In this document: positions 28,974 through 38,700 of the stretch, piece after piece | Position numbering within the stretch: the first letter of the stretch is position 1 | Layout of the letters: each line of letters opens with the position of its first letter | Assembly (NCBI RefSeq): GCF_900101545.1 | Contig: NZ_FMZU01000001.1 | Coordinates: 408,076 to 472,075, forward strand | Source of the DNA: Variovorax sp. CF079 | GTDB taxonomy: Bacteria > Pseudomonadota > Gammaproteobacteria > Burkholderiales > Burkholderiaceae_C | Direction of reading: 5' to 3' | DNA: 64,000 bases | Translations under genes and position numbers: made by a program | The notes under the pieces: generated by a model | What the model was told of the DNA's origin: nothing | Databases searched by the model: none | The model's input: only the letters and a program-made list of their open reading frames with translations

Positions 28974-29999
28974 ATGCAGCGCCCGGCCAAAGCAACGATT
29001 GCAGACGTCGCCAAGGCGGCGGGCGTCTCCAAGGCCACCGTCTCGCGCTTTCTCAACCACCGCGAGCGCCTGCTGAGCCCCGACATCGCGGCACGCGTCG
29101 AGGCCGCGGTGGCCCAGCTGGCTTACACGCCGAGCCCGATGGCGCAGGCCCTGAGCCACGGCCGCTCGCGCCTGATCGGCCTGATCGTGGCTGACATCAC
29201 CAACCCCTATTCGGTCGCGGTGCTGCGCGGCGCCGAGAAGGTCTGCCAGGACGCCGGCTACCTGGTCATGCTGTTCAACCTCGGCAACGACATCGACCGC
29301 GAGCGCGAGGCCATCGATGCGCTCGCGGGCTACCAGGTGGACGGCTTCATCCTCAACACGCTGGGCCGCGGCGCAGGGCTGATCGATGCCGACGCGCTGC
29401 ATGGCAAGCCCGCGGTGCTGGTGGATCGCCGCCATGCCGGCATGCACACCGACTTCGTGTCGCTGGACAACCCCGCCGCAATGCAGGCCGCCTGCGGCCA
29501 CCTCGTCGAGGGCGGGTACCGCGAGCTGCTCTACATCACCGAGCCGCTGAAGGGCGTGAGCTCGCGGCGCGAGCGCACCGCCGCTTTTGGCGACTGCATC
29601 GCGGCCCACGAGCCGCGCGTCGCGGGCCAGGTGTTCGAGAGCACCGGCGACGACGGCGATGCGCTCGATGCCGCGCTGCGCGCCCTGCACAAGCGAGCCA
29701 AGCGCGGGCGGCGTGCGGCGGTGCTGGCCGGCAATGCGGTCGTGACCTTGCGTGTGGCCTCGGCCATGGCGCGCCTGGGCTGGCGCTTCGGCGAGGAACT
29801 CGGCTTCGTGGGCTTCGACGATCCAGAATGGGCGCCCTTGATCGGACCGGGCCTCAGCGCCATCGCGCAACCCACCGACGCCATCGGCCGCGCCGCGGCG
29901 ACCTGCCTGATCGAACGCCTGCGCGGCCTCGAAGGGCCACCGCGGCAGCTGCTGCTGCCTGGCGAGCTGGTTGTGCGAGGTTCGTCGGGTTCGGCCTGA
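28974..29999 (+). CDS. ptxS: LacI-family repressor, PtxS-like
   Basis: The 341-residue regulator has an N-terminal helix-turn-helix (ATIADVAKAAGVSKATVSRFLN, about residues 7-28) and a hinge, followed by a periplasmic-binding-protein-like effector domain (GLIVADITNPYSVAVLRG). In Pseudomonas PtxS responds to 2-ketogluconate. The matching operator lies upstream of the first transporter gene, so the repressor likely controls its own operon. It begins 14 bases after kguD. Confidence 0.85.
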   Translation: MQRPAKATIADVAKAAGVSKATVSRFLNHRERLLSPDIAARVEAAVAQLAYTPSPMAQALSHGRSRLIGLIVADITNPYSVAVLRGAEKVCQDAGYLVMLFNLGNDIDREREAIDALAGYQVDGFILNTLGRGAGLIDADALHGKPAVLVDRRHAGMHTDFVSLDNPAAMQAACGHLVEGGYRELLYITEPLKGVSSRRERTAAFGDCIAAHEPRVAGQVFESTGDDGDALDAALRALHKRAKRGRRAAVLAGNAVVTLRVASAMARLGWRFGEELGFVGFDDPEWAPLIGPGLSAIAQPTDAIGRAAATCLIERLRGLEGPPRQLLLPGELVVRGSSGSA

Positions 30000-30018
30000 C
30001 GTTTTCGATTGTTGGCAA

Positions 30019-30041
30019 AGGGGAAACGGAGAACTTCCCCT
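30019..30041 (+). terminator. Possible hairpin after ptxS
   Basis: AGGGGAA and TTCCCCT form a 7-bp stem with a 9-base loop, 19 bases past the ptxS stop. There is no clear T run after it, so it may weaken rather than end transcription. Confidence 0.35.
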
Positions 30042-30142
30042 GGGGGCCTTTGACGCCGTCGATGCGGCTTCAAACTCGCCACCTCGCACTGCAACAAGCC
30101 TCGACGCACCGCGCCGCGGCTCCTTCCAAGGCTTCCCCATCC

Positions 30143-31372
30143 ATGAATGCACCCTGCACCTCATGCGCCGATGCGCTGCCCTCCGTCTCTGAAACCACCG
30201 AAACCCCCCGTTCCGCCTGGCTCGCGGTCGGCTCCATCGCCGTCGGCACCTTCTCGATGGTCACGACGGAATTCCTGCCGATCGGCTTGCTGACGGACAT
30301 CGCCGCCGGCATGAACGTCACCGACGGCACGGCCGGCCTTATGGTCACGATGCCGGGCGTGCTGGCCGCCTTCGCCGGGCCGGCGCTGATCGTCGCCTCG
30401 GGCCGTCTCGACCGGCGGACCGTGATGATTGCGCTCTCCGCGCTGCTGGTGGCATCCAACCTGCTGGCCGCCTTCGCGCCGAACTTCGCGACCATGCTGG
30501 TCGCGCGTTTCCTGCTCGGCCTTTGCATCGGCGGCTTCTGGACCTTTGCGCCGGGCGCCGCCACGCAGTTGGTGCCGGATGTTTCGAAGGCGCGCGCCAT
30601 GTCGCTCGTGCTGGCAGGCGTTTCGGCGGCCACCGTGTTCGGCGTGCCGGCCGGCGCCTTCATCAGCAACTTCGCTGGCTGGCGTGCGGCCTTCGCGGTG
30701 ACGGGGCTGCTCGCGGCGGTCGTGCTGGCAGCGCAGATCTGGCTGCTGCCGGCGATGCCGCCGGCGCGCGCCATTCGCCCGCGCGACCTGCTGACGCCGC
30801 TCACGCGCCGCATGGCGCAGGTCGGATTGCTGGCGGTGCTGTTCCTGATCGCCGGGCATTTCGCGGCCTACACTTACCTCACGCCGCTGCTGCAGCAGAC
30901 CTTCGGGCTGGCGCCGGGCGCGGTGACGGCGCTGCTGCTGGTCTATGGCGCGACCGGCTTCATCGGCACCTTCGTCGGCGGCAGCCTGGTGGCGCGCAGC
31001 GTGCGCGGCACCACGCTGCTGGCGACGGTGCTGCTCGCCGCGGCGCTGCTGCTGTCGACGGTGGCCGGCAGCGGGATCGTGGCCGGCGCAGCCGTGGTGG
31101 TCGTCTGGGGTGTGGCCTTCGGTCTGATCCCGGTCTCGCTGACTGCCTGGATGATGGAAGCCGTGCCCGACGCGCAGGAGGCCGGGCAGGCGCTGCTGGT
31201 GAGCGGATTCCAGGTCGCCATCGCGTCGGGCGCGCTGATCGGTGGCGTGACGGTCGACGGCTACGGCATCTCGAGCACCATGCTCCTGAGCGCCGCGCTG
31301 GTGGTGGTGGCCACGGCCGTGGTCGCCATGCTGGGCCGCGGGCCGCGGCCGGAGGTACGGTCAGCGGCTTGA
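30143..31372 (+). CDS. MFS exporter, AraJ/arabinose-efflux type
   Basis: This 409-residue, 12-helix transporter has the drug/sugar efflux N-terminus (VGTFSMVTTEFLPIGLL) and the A-loop RLDRRTVMIA. It lies 143 bases after ptxS, with a hairpin between, so it is probably a separate unit. The substrate cannot be predicted. The start at 30143 is preferred; an upstream in-frame ATG would add a poorly hydrophobic leader. Confidence 0.85.
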   Translation: MNAPCTSCADALPSVSETTETPRSAWLAVGSIAVGTFSMVTTEFLPIGLLTDIAAGMNVTDGTAGLMVTMPGVLAAFAGPALIVASGRLDRRTVMIALSALLVASNLLAAFAPNFATMLVARFLLGLCIGGFWTFAPGAATQLVPDVSKARAMSLVLAGVSAATVFGVPAGAFISNFAGWRAAFAVTGLLAAVVLAAQIWLLPAMPPARAIRPRDLLTPLTRRMAQVGLLAVLFLIAGHFAAYTYLTPLLQQTFGLAPGAVTALLLVYGATGFIGTFVGGSLVARSVRGTTLLATVLLAAALLLSTVAGSGIVAGAAVVVVWGVAFGLIPVSLTAWMMEAVPDAQEAGQALLVSGFQVAIASGALIGGVTVDGYGISSTMLLSAALVVVATAVVAMLGRGPRPEVRSAA

Positions 31373-31398
31373 CGGCGAGGGCGCCGCCTCCCGCGGCG

Positions 31399-31857
31399 TC
31401 ACTCGACTTCCGCGATCAACTCGATTTCGACGCAGGCACCCATCGGGATCTGCGCCACGCCGAAGGCGCTGCGCGCATGCGCGCCTTTCTCGGGGCCGAA
31501 GACCTCGGCGAAGAATTCGCTGGCGCCATTGGTCACCAGGTGCTGCTCGGTGAAAGTGCCGACCGAGTTGACCAGGCTCATCACCTTGACGATGCGCTTG
31601 ACCTTGTTCAGGTCGCCGATGGCGGCCTGCAGCGTGCCGAGCAGGTCGATCGCGATCGCGCGCGCAGCATGCTTGCCTTCTTCGGTGCCGAGCGTCGCGC
31701 CGAGTTGGCCGACCCAGGGCTTGCCGTCCTTCTTGGCGATATGGCCGGAGAGGAACACCAGCTTGCCGGTCTGCACATAGGGCACATAGGCGGCGGCGGG
31801 GGCCGAGACCGGTGGCAGCGTGATGCCGAGGCTGGAAAGTTTGTCGTAAACACTCAT
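31399..31857 (-). CDS. RidA-family protein
   Basis: This is a 152-residue YjgF/YER057c/UK114-type protein, a family including imine deaminases. It shows the start YVQTGKLVFLSGHIAKKDGKPWVGQLG, the Arg in HARSAFGVAQIP, and the C-terminal ACVEIELIAEV. Length matches the longer RidA subgroup. Its ATG overlaps the stop of the upstream transglutaminase-fold gene (ATGA), so they are translated together. Confidence 0.9.
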   Translation of the reverse strand: MSVYDKLSSLGITLPPVSAPAAAYVPYVQTGKLVFLSGHIAKKDGKPWVGQLGATLGTEEGKHAARAIAIDLLGTLQAAIGDLNKVKRIVKVMSLVNSVGTFTEQHLVTNGASEFFAEVFGPEKGAHARSAFGVAQIPMGACVEIELIAEVE

Positions 31858-32867
31858 GAAGGATCCTCGTCTTGTTGGGATTGCGATTGCGATTGCGATT
31901 GCGATTGCGATTGCGATTGTGATTGCGTCTGTGTCTGCGCTTGCGACAGCGCCGCTTGCTGCGCCTCGGCCCGCAGCTCTTCGAGCGGCTGCACCGTGAC
32001 GCCGACGTCGAGCGTGTGGCGCGCGCCGCCGTGCAGCACGCCGCGCATCGGCGAAACGTCGGAATAGTCGCGGCCGATGGCCAGCGCCACGTAGTCCTCG
32101 CCGGGTTGGCGGCCGTTGGTCGGATCGAATTCGGCCCAGTCGCCGGGTCCGTCGGCGCCGGGCAGGTAGACCGAGACCCAGGCATGCGAGGCGTCGGCGC
32201 CGACCAGCCGCGGGCGGCCGGGCGGCGGCTGCGTCAACAGGTAGCCGCTCACGTAGCGCGCTGGCAGGCCCAGCGTGCGGAAGCAGGCGATCATGATGTG
32301 GGCGAAGTCCTGGCACACGCCATGGCGCTGCGCCAGCGCCTCGATCGCCGGCGTGCTGATCTCGGTGCTCTCGGTGTCGTAGACGAAGTCGCGGTACATG
32401 CGCAGCGTGAGGTCCATGGCCGCGTCGAACACCGGACGGCCGTGCGCGAAGCTGGGCCGCGCGTAGGCGGCGAAGTCGTCGTGCCGCGGCACGTAGCGCG
32501 AAGCGAAGACGAATTCGGAGGCCGGATCGAAGGGCAGATCCTTGGCGTAGCGGAAGCGCTCGCGCACCTCTTCCCAGGGCAGCTCGAGCGAGGCCGCCGG
32601 CGACAGCACCGGCGGGCCGGTCTCGACCACGCTCTCGGCCGTGACCACCAGTTCCTCGTGCGTCGAATCGAGCGCGAAGAAAGCGCGCGTGTTGCCGTAG
32701 ACGTCGGGCGACTCGCCGCGCTGCGCGGGCTCGGGGCTGATCGCCAGCGCATGGCTCACCAGTCGCTGCGAGCCGGTGGCCAACGGCTTCAGGTGCGCGA
32801 GATGCTGCGCGGTCTCGACCGGCGGCGTGTACGCATAACGCGTTTCGTGGGTGACGTGGAGCAACAT
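31854..32867 (-). CDS. Transglutaminase-fold protein with Ser-Gln repeat tail
   Basis: This 337-residue protein has an N-terminal strand-rich domain (MLLHVTHETRYAYTPPVETA) typical of bacterial transglutaminase-like proteins. It has a complete Cys-His-Asp triad: C185 (RHGVCQDFAH), H228 (ADASHAW) and D248 (AEFDPTN). The last 25 residues are an almost pure Gln-Ser/Thr repeat, encoded by a hexanucleotide tandem repeat. Predicted activity is peptide cleavage or amide transfer. It lies two bases downstream of the fused ATP-grasp/alpha-E gene. Confidence 0.85.
   Translation of the reverse strand: MLLHVTHETRYAYTPPVETAQHLAHLKPLATGSQRLVSHALAISPEPAQRGESPDVYGNTRAFFALDSTHEELVVTAESVVETGPPVLSPAASLELPWEEVRERFRYAKDLPFDPASEFVFASRYVPRHDDFAAYARPSFAHGRPVFDAAMDLTLRMYRDFVYDTESTEISTPAIEALAQRHGVCQDFAHIMIACFRTLGLPARYVSGYLLTQPPPGRPRLVGADASHAWVSVYLPGADGPGDWAEFDPTNGRQPGEDYVALAIGRDYSDVSPMRGVLHGGARHTLDVGVTVQPLEELRAEAQQAALSQAQTQTQSQSQSQSQSQSQSQSQQDEDPS
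31879..31926. repeat. Hexanucleotide tandem repeat (GATTGC)8
   Basis: Eight GATTGC units (one is GATTGT) are read on the minus strand as Gln-Ser codons in the tail of the transglutaminase-fold protein. Gain or loss of a unit would change tail length without shifting the frame. Confidence 0.92.
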
Positions 32868-32869
32868 GA

Positions 32870-35566
32870 TCAGGCACCGACCGAACGCAGCGACTCGGAC
32901 GTGAGGGTGAAGTAGCGGATGCCGATGGCGTCCGACACATGGTAGGCCGCGGTCTCGCAGTTTTCGAGCACATCCTCGAGCGCGGGATGGCGTCCGTCGA
33001 GTCCGGCTTCGCAGAGATGTTCGAGTGTCCACGTGGCCGGATCGGGCAGCTCGTGCGAGAGGGCGGTGAGCTTGCCCGGCGCGCTGCCCGCCAGCCGCGC
33101 GATGCGGCCGCGCAGCGTTTGCGTGACCCAGGCCAGCGAACGCGGGTTGTCGCCGTCCTGCACCAGCAGGTCGACCAGGGTCGCGACATCGCGCCGCTGC
33201 TGATAGCGCGCGTGGAAGGTGATGGTGCTGTCGAACAGCGCAACCATGGCCTCGAAGCCGCTCATCTCGTGCACCGAACCGATCTCGAGACCGGCCGCCA
33301 GCGAACTGGAGAGAAAGCCGAGCCGCTCGATGTGGCGGCCGATCGAGAGCAGCCGCCAGGCGTCGTCGCGCGTCATGCGATCGGTCTGGGCGCCGGTCAT
33401 TGCGGCGAGCGCGGCGCTGGTCGATTCGAGCATGCGCAGCGCCCCGGCGCTCGCGTAGCTGCCTTCGCCCTTTTCGCCGGCCTGCTCGGCGGAGCGGCGC
33501 AGGAATTCGGCTTCGGCGCGCACGATCTGGTTCCAGTTGTCCTGCGACAGCCGCTCGCGCACCGCGGCCGCGGCCTCGCGCACGCAGCGCAGGCTGTAGC
33601 CGACGCTGCCGCCCTTTTCGACGTCGCCCAGCTCCGCGATCAATGCGCGTTCGAACACGCGGCGCGACTTCGGGATGGTCGGCACATCGCGCGGCACCAG
33701 CGCATTGCGCAGCGCCAGGCGATGCAGCCAGGCCAGGAGCGCCGGCGAGGACTGGTCTTCGCCGCCGAGGAGGTCGAGCGTGAGCCGCGCGAGGCGCACC
33801 GCGTTCTCGGCACGCTCGGTGTAGCGGCCGAGCCAGAACATGTTCTCTGCCGCGCGGCTGGTGACCGGCGCACGGTGTCGCGCGAGCGAGGCCGGCGTCG
33901 CATGCGACTGCAGCAGCGTGGTGCGGTCGACCTCACCGTGGGTCTGCACCCAGACGTCGGCGCTGCTGCCGCCGCGCTGCATCGAGGCGATCTGCGCATC
34001 GGCGCCCGCGAGCCGCGCCAGGCCGCCGGGCAGCACCCGCCACGACTTTGCGCCGTCGCTCACCGCGAACACCCGCAGCAGCACCGAGCGCGGCGCGATG
34101 TGGCCGGGGCCGAGGTCCTGGGTCCAGGTCGGCATCTGCGACAGCGGCAGGTAGCTCTGCACCGTGTGCTCGTCGCCCTGGCGCACGATGCGCCCGGCCC
34201 ATTCGTCGAGCGCGCGGCGTCCCATGCGGCTGCCGAGCACGGCGTCGAAGCTGGTGTGGGAATCGTCGCCGGGGTAGGTGGACTTGATCGCGCAGCTGTC
34301 GAGCTGCGGCAGCACCGCTTCCATGGCGGCGCGTTCGCCGCACCACCAGGTGGGCAGGGCCGGCAGCCGCAGCTTCTCGCCGATCAGGCGGCGCGCCAGC
34401 GCCGGCAGGAAGCCGAGCAGGGCGGGCGACTCCAGGAAAGCCGAGCCCGGCATGTTGGCCACCAGCACGTTGCCGGCGCGGATCGCCTGCAGCAGGCCCG
34501 ACACGCCGAGCGTGGAGTCGGGCCGCAGTTCGAGCGGGTCGAGGTACTGGTCGTCGAGCCGCTTGATCAGCCCGTGCACCGGCCGCAGGCCCTGCAGCGT
34601 CTTGAGGTAGAGGCGCTGGTCGCGCACCGTGAGGTCGCTGCCTTCGACCAGCGTGACGCCGAGGTAGCGCGAGAGGTAGGCGTGCTCGAAATAGGTTTCG
34701 TTGTAGGGCCCGGGCGTGAGCAGCGCGATGTGCGGCGGCTGGCCGGCGGGGCACATGTGCTGCAGGCCTTCCATCATCGCGTGGTAAGTCGCGGCCAGGC
34801 GCTGCACGTGCAGCGCTTCGAAGGCCTGCGGAAACTGGCGCGCGATCGCGAGCCGGTTCTCGAGCAGGTAGCCCAGGCCTGAGGGTGCCTGTGTGCGCTG
34901 CGACACCACCCACCAGTTGCCGTCGGGTCCGCGCGCCAGGTCGAAGGCGGCGATGTGCAGCCAGGTGTCGCCGGGCGGCTTGACGCCGTGCATCGCGCGC
35001 AGGTAGCCCGGATGGCCGTGCACCAGCGCGGGCGGCAAGAGGCCCTCGGCCAGCAGCTGCTGCGGCCCGTAGACGTCGGCCATCACGCGGTCGAGCAGGC
35101 GCGTGCGCTGCAGCACGCCGGCCTCGATCTGGGCCCAGCTCTCGGGCGAGACGATCAGCGGGAAGAGGTCGAGCGACCAAGGGCGCTGCGGGCCGTCGGC
35201 ATCGGCGTACACGTTGTAGGTGACGCCGTTGTCGCGGATCTGCCGCTCGAGGCTGACCGCGCGCCGCGGCAGGTCGTTGAAGCCGGTGGCGCCCAGCTGC
35301 TCGAAGAAATCGGCCCAGGCGGGCGCCAGCGGCGGGCGCTCGCGCGCAGAGGCCTCTTCAGCATGCACCGCGGGTGGCGCGGACGAAGCCTCGTACAGCG
35401 GCGCCGGCTGGGAGGGCCCGCCAACGCGCGGGGCCGCGACCGGCGTCGCGGCCCCGCGCAGCTCGTCGAAGTGGCCCGGCGCTGCCGGCGGGGCGAGCGC
35501 CGAGGCCAGCTCGGCGGGCGCTTCCAGCGCCTGGGCGTCGAAAAGGGATTCGTTCAGTGGGTCCAA
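32870..35566 (-). CDS. Circularly permuted ATP-grasp / alpha-E domain fusion protein
   Basis: This 898-residue protein has two parts. Residues about 80-560 are a circularly permuted ATP-grasp domain (for example ALLTPGPYNETYFEHAYLSRYLG and RDQRLYLKTLQGLRPVHGLI). Residues about 570-890 form the all-helical alpha-E domain (ENMFWLGRYTERAENAVRLARLTLD). The first 80 residues are low-complexity. Published genomic analysis of ATP-grasp families predicts peptide ligation or tag synthesis for such sets; no substrate is known. The next gene downstream is a transglutaminase-fold protein. Confidence 0.88.
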   Translation of the reverse strand: MDPLNESLFDAQALEAPAELASALAPPAAPGHFDELRGAATPVAAPRVGGPSQPAPLYEASSAPPAVHAEEASARERPPLAPAWADFFEQLGATGFNDLPRRAVSLERQIRDNGVTYNVYADADGPQRPWSLDLFPLIVSPESWAQIEAGVLQRTRLLDRVMADVYGPQQLLAEGLLPPALVHGHPGYLRAMHGVKPPGDTWLHIAAFDLARGPDGNWWVVSQRTQAPSGLGYLLENRLAIARQFPQAFEALHVQRLAATYHAMMEGLQHMCPAGQPPHIALLTPGPYNETYFEHAYLSRYLGVTLVEGSDLTVRDQRLYLKTLQGLRPVHGLIKRLDDQYLDPLELRPDSTLGVSGLLQAIRAGNVLVANMPGSAFLESPALLGFLPALARRLIGEKLRLPALPTWWCGERAAMEAVLPQLDSCAIKSTYPGDDSHTSFDAVLGSRMGRRALDEWAGRIVRQGDEHTVQSYLPLSQMPTWTQDLGPGHIAPRSVLLRVFAVSDGAKSWRVLPGGLARLAGADAQIASMQRGGSSADVWVQTHGEVDRTTLLQSHATPASLARHRAPVTSRAAENMFWLGRYTERAENAVRLARLTLDLLGGEDQSSPALLAWLHRLALRNALVPRDVPTIPKSRRVFERALIAELGDVEKGGSVGYSLRCVREAAAAVRERLSQDNWNQIVRAEAEFLRRSAEQAGEKGEGSYASAGALRMLESTSAALAAMTGAQTDRMTRDDAWRLLSIGRHIERLGFLSSSLAAGLEIGSVHEMSGFEAMVALFDSTITFHARYQQRRDVATLVDLLVQDGDNPRSLAWVTQTLRGRIARLAGSAPGKLTALSHELPDPATWTLEHLCEAGLDGRHPALEDVLENCETAAYHVSDAIGIRYFTLTSESLRSVGA

Positions 35567-35654
35567 GATGTGCCGATTGTCACATCGGCGTCATCGCGAT
35601 GGGGCGGTGGGCGATGATTCCAGGAACACCGCGGAACCGGCTTTGCCGGGCCGC

Positions 35655-35720
35655 TGGTGTTGCCCCCTGCAAGGGGGTTGGCGAGAGCGACACGAAGTGC
35701 GCGAAGCCTGGGGGTGGGCT
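35655..35720. repeat. Possible interspersed palindromic element
   Basis: CCCCCTGCAAGGGGG is a perfect hairpin at 35663-35677, followed by a second small palindrome (CACGAAGTG at 35691-35699) and a G-rich end. The sequence resembles a short intergenic element I recall from Comamonadaceae genomes. It fills most of the gap between two minus-strand genes. Confidence 0.4.
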
Positions 35721-38700
35721 CATCCTCGTCTCAAATCCAACGTGAACGGGAACTCGCGGCTTCCAGCAAGTTCGATCGTCGCCGGTGGCGTGCGCAGCAG
35801 GCCGGGGGTATGGCCCATGCGCGAGAAGCGCGAATGGCGCCGGCTTTCGGCCTCGTTGGCGTTGACCGGGAAGCTCTCGTAGCTGAGCCCGCCCGGATGC
35901 GCGACGAAGTACTGGCAACCGCCGAGCGAGCGCTTCATCCAGGTGTCGACCAGGTCGAAGGTGAGCGGCGCATGGACGCCGATGCTGGGATGCAGCGCCG
36001 AGGGTGGATTCCAGGCCTTGTAGCGGATGCCGGCCACGAATTCGCCGACCGTGCCGGTGGGCTGCAGCGGCAGCACCTGGCCGTTGACGGTGACGACGTG
36101 GCGGCTTTCGTTGAGGCCGGTCACGCGCACCTCGATGCGTTCGAGCGAGGAGTCGACATAGCGCACCGTGCCGCCGGCCGAGCCTTCCTCGCCCATCACG
36201 TGCCAGGGCTCGAGCGCGTTGCGCAGCGACAGCTCCACGCCCATGGCCTGGACCTGGCCCACCAGCGGGAAGCGGAACTCGAAATGCGGCGCGAACCAGT
36301 CCGGATCGAAGGCGAAGCCGGCCTGCCGCATCTCGCTGATGACGTCCTCGAAATCCATCTTGACGAAGGTCGGCAAGAGAAAGCGGTCGTGCAGCTCGGT
36401 GCCCCAGCGCGTGGCGGGTGCCTTGTAGGGCTCGTCCCAGAAGCGGGCGATGAAGGCGCGCAGGAGCAGCTGCTGCGCGATGCTCATGCGCGCGTGCGGT
36501 GGCATCTCGAAGGCGCGCAGCTCCAGCAGGCCGAGGCGGCCGGTGGCGGAATCGGGCGAGTAGAGCTTGTCGATGCAGAACTCGCTGCGATGCGTGTTGC
36601 CGGTGACGTCGACCAGGATGTTGCGCAACGTGCGATCCACCATCCAGGCCGGCATGTTCTGGCCGTGGATCTCGCGGTTGCGCGCGATTTCCCTGAGCGC
36701 GATCTCGAGCTCGTAGAGCTGGTCGTTGCGCGCCTCGTCGACGCGCGGCGCCTGGCTGGTCGGGCCGATGAACATGCCCGAGAACAGATAGCTCAGCGAC
36801 GGGTGGTTGTGCCAGTAGAGCAAGAGGCTCGCGAGCAGCTCGGGCCGGCGCAGGAAGGGGCTGTCGGCCGGCGTGGCACCGCCCAGCACGAAGTGGTTGC
36901 CGCCGCCGGTGCCGGTGTGGCGGCCGTCGGTCATGAACTTCTCGGCCGACAGGCGCGTCTCGAAGGCCGCGTTGTAGAGGAACTCGGTGTGATCGACCAG
37001 CTCGCGCCAGTTGGCCGCGGGATGGATGTTGACCTCGATCACGCCGGGGTCGGGCGTGACCTGCAGCATCTTGAGGCGTGGATCGCGCGGCGGCGGGTAG
37101 CCTTCGATCACGATCTGCACGCCCAGCTGCTCGGCCGTGGCTTCGACCGCGGCGACGAGATCGAGGTAATCCTCCAGCCGCGCCAGCGGCGGCATGAACA
37201 CGTAGAGCACGCCCGAGGCGCTCCCCACCTTCTCGGCCGCCGGCCCGTTGGCGCGGCGCGGGTCGCGCACCTCCACGCACAGCGCGCTGCGCGTGATCCA
37301 GTGGGCCGATTCGCCGCGCCGCGGCTCGCGGGTCGCGGTCGGATCGGAGGAGGCCGCGGCAGCGCGTGCCGCCGCCGGGTTGCCGTGCGCGGCCTGGAAG
37401 CGCAGCGCGGACGGCGCCTGCTGCGGTACGCCGAAGTCGTAGGGCACGGCGCCCAGATCGACCGGCGCGCCGGCGAGCCCGCCTTCATAGCGCGCACGGA
37501 AGAGGGTGGAGGCGGGCAGCGGCGCGCGCGGCGCGGTGGGGTCGCGCTCCACCAGGTAGGGATAGTCGCCCTTGCTGACCCAGGGTTGCGAATCGAGCGG
37601 CAGGCGGTAGCCCATCGGCGAATCGCCGGGGACCAGGTACATGCGGTCGTCGCGCAGGAACCAGGGGCCGGTCTTCCAGCCCGGTCCGGCGAGCGCGGGC
37701 GCATCGGTGTCGGCGTTCGCGGCCTCGATCGGCAGCATGTAGCCGATCACTGCATCGAGCTTCTGCGTGAACACGCGGCGCAGGCGCACGCGTTCCAGCT
37801 CGTCGTCGAGCTTCGAATCGAAGGGGTCGACGTTCACCGGCAGCCGGCGCTCGCGCCAGAGGTAGTAGTAGACGTCTTCGTAGCCGGGCTGCACGAAGCG
37901 GTCGGTGAGGCCGAGCTTGTGCGCGAGCGCGCTGGTGAAGCGGCGCGCGTCTTCGCTCGTGTAGTGGGTGGGCGTGCGTTCGTCGGCGAAGAGCTCGGGC
38001 TTGTGCCACAGCGGCTGGCCGTCGGCGCGCCAGAAGATCGACAGCGCCCAGCGCGGCAGCTGTTCGCCCGGGTACCACTTGCCCTGGCCGAAATGAAGGA
38101 AGCCGCCCTGGCCGTATTCGGCGCGCAGCTTGTGCACGAGCTCGGTCGCGTAGCCGCGCTTGGTCGGGCCGAGCGCATCGGTGTTCCATTCGGGCGCGTC
38201 GCGGTCGCTGGTGGCGACGTAGGTCGGCTCGCCGCCCATCGTGAGGCGCACGTCGCCGGCATTCAGGCGAGCATCGACTGCCTCGCCGAGCGCCAACACC
38301 TCGGCCCATTGATCGTCGGTATAGGGCTTGGTCACGCGCGGCGATTCGTGGATGCGCGTGACCTTCATCTCGTGGGCGAAGTCGACCTCGGCCTCGTCGA
38401 CCGCGCCTTCGATCGGCGCCGCACTCGAAGGTGTGGGCGTGCAGGCCAGCGGGATGTGGCCTTCGCCGGCCATCAGGCCCGAGGTGGCGTCGAGCCCGAT
38501 CCAGCCGGCGCCGGGCAGATAGACCTCGCACCAGGCGTGCAGGTCGGTGAAGTCGACCGTGGTGCCGCTGGGGCCGTCGAGCGCCTTCACGTCGGGCGTG
38601 AGCTGGATCAGGTAGCCCGAAACGAAGCGCGCCGCCAGGCCGCAATGGCGCAACAGCTGCACCAGCAGCCAGCCCGAATCGCGGCAGGAACCGGAGGCAT

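Noticed and set aside
31879..31926. Tandem repeats considered as a CRISPR array
   Set aside because: The units are six bases with no spacers and are translated in frame.
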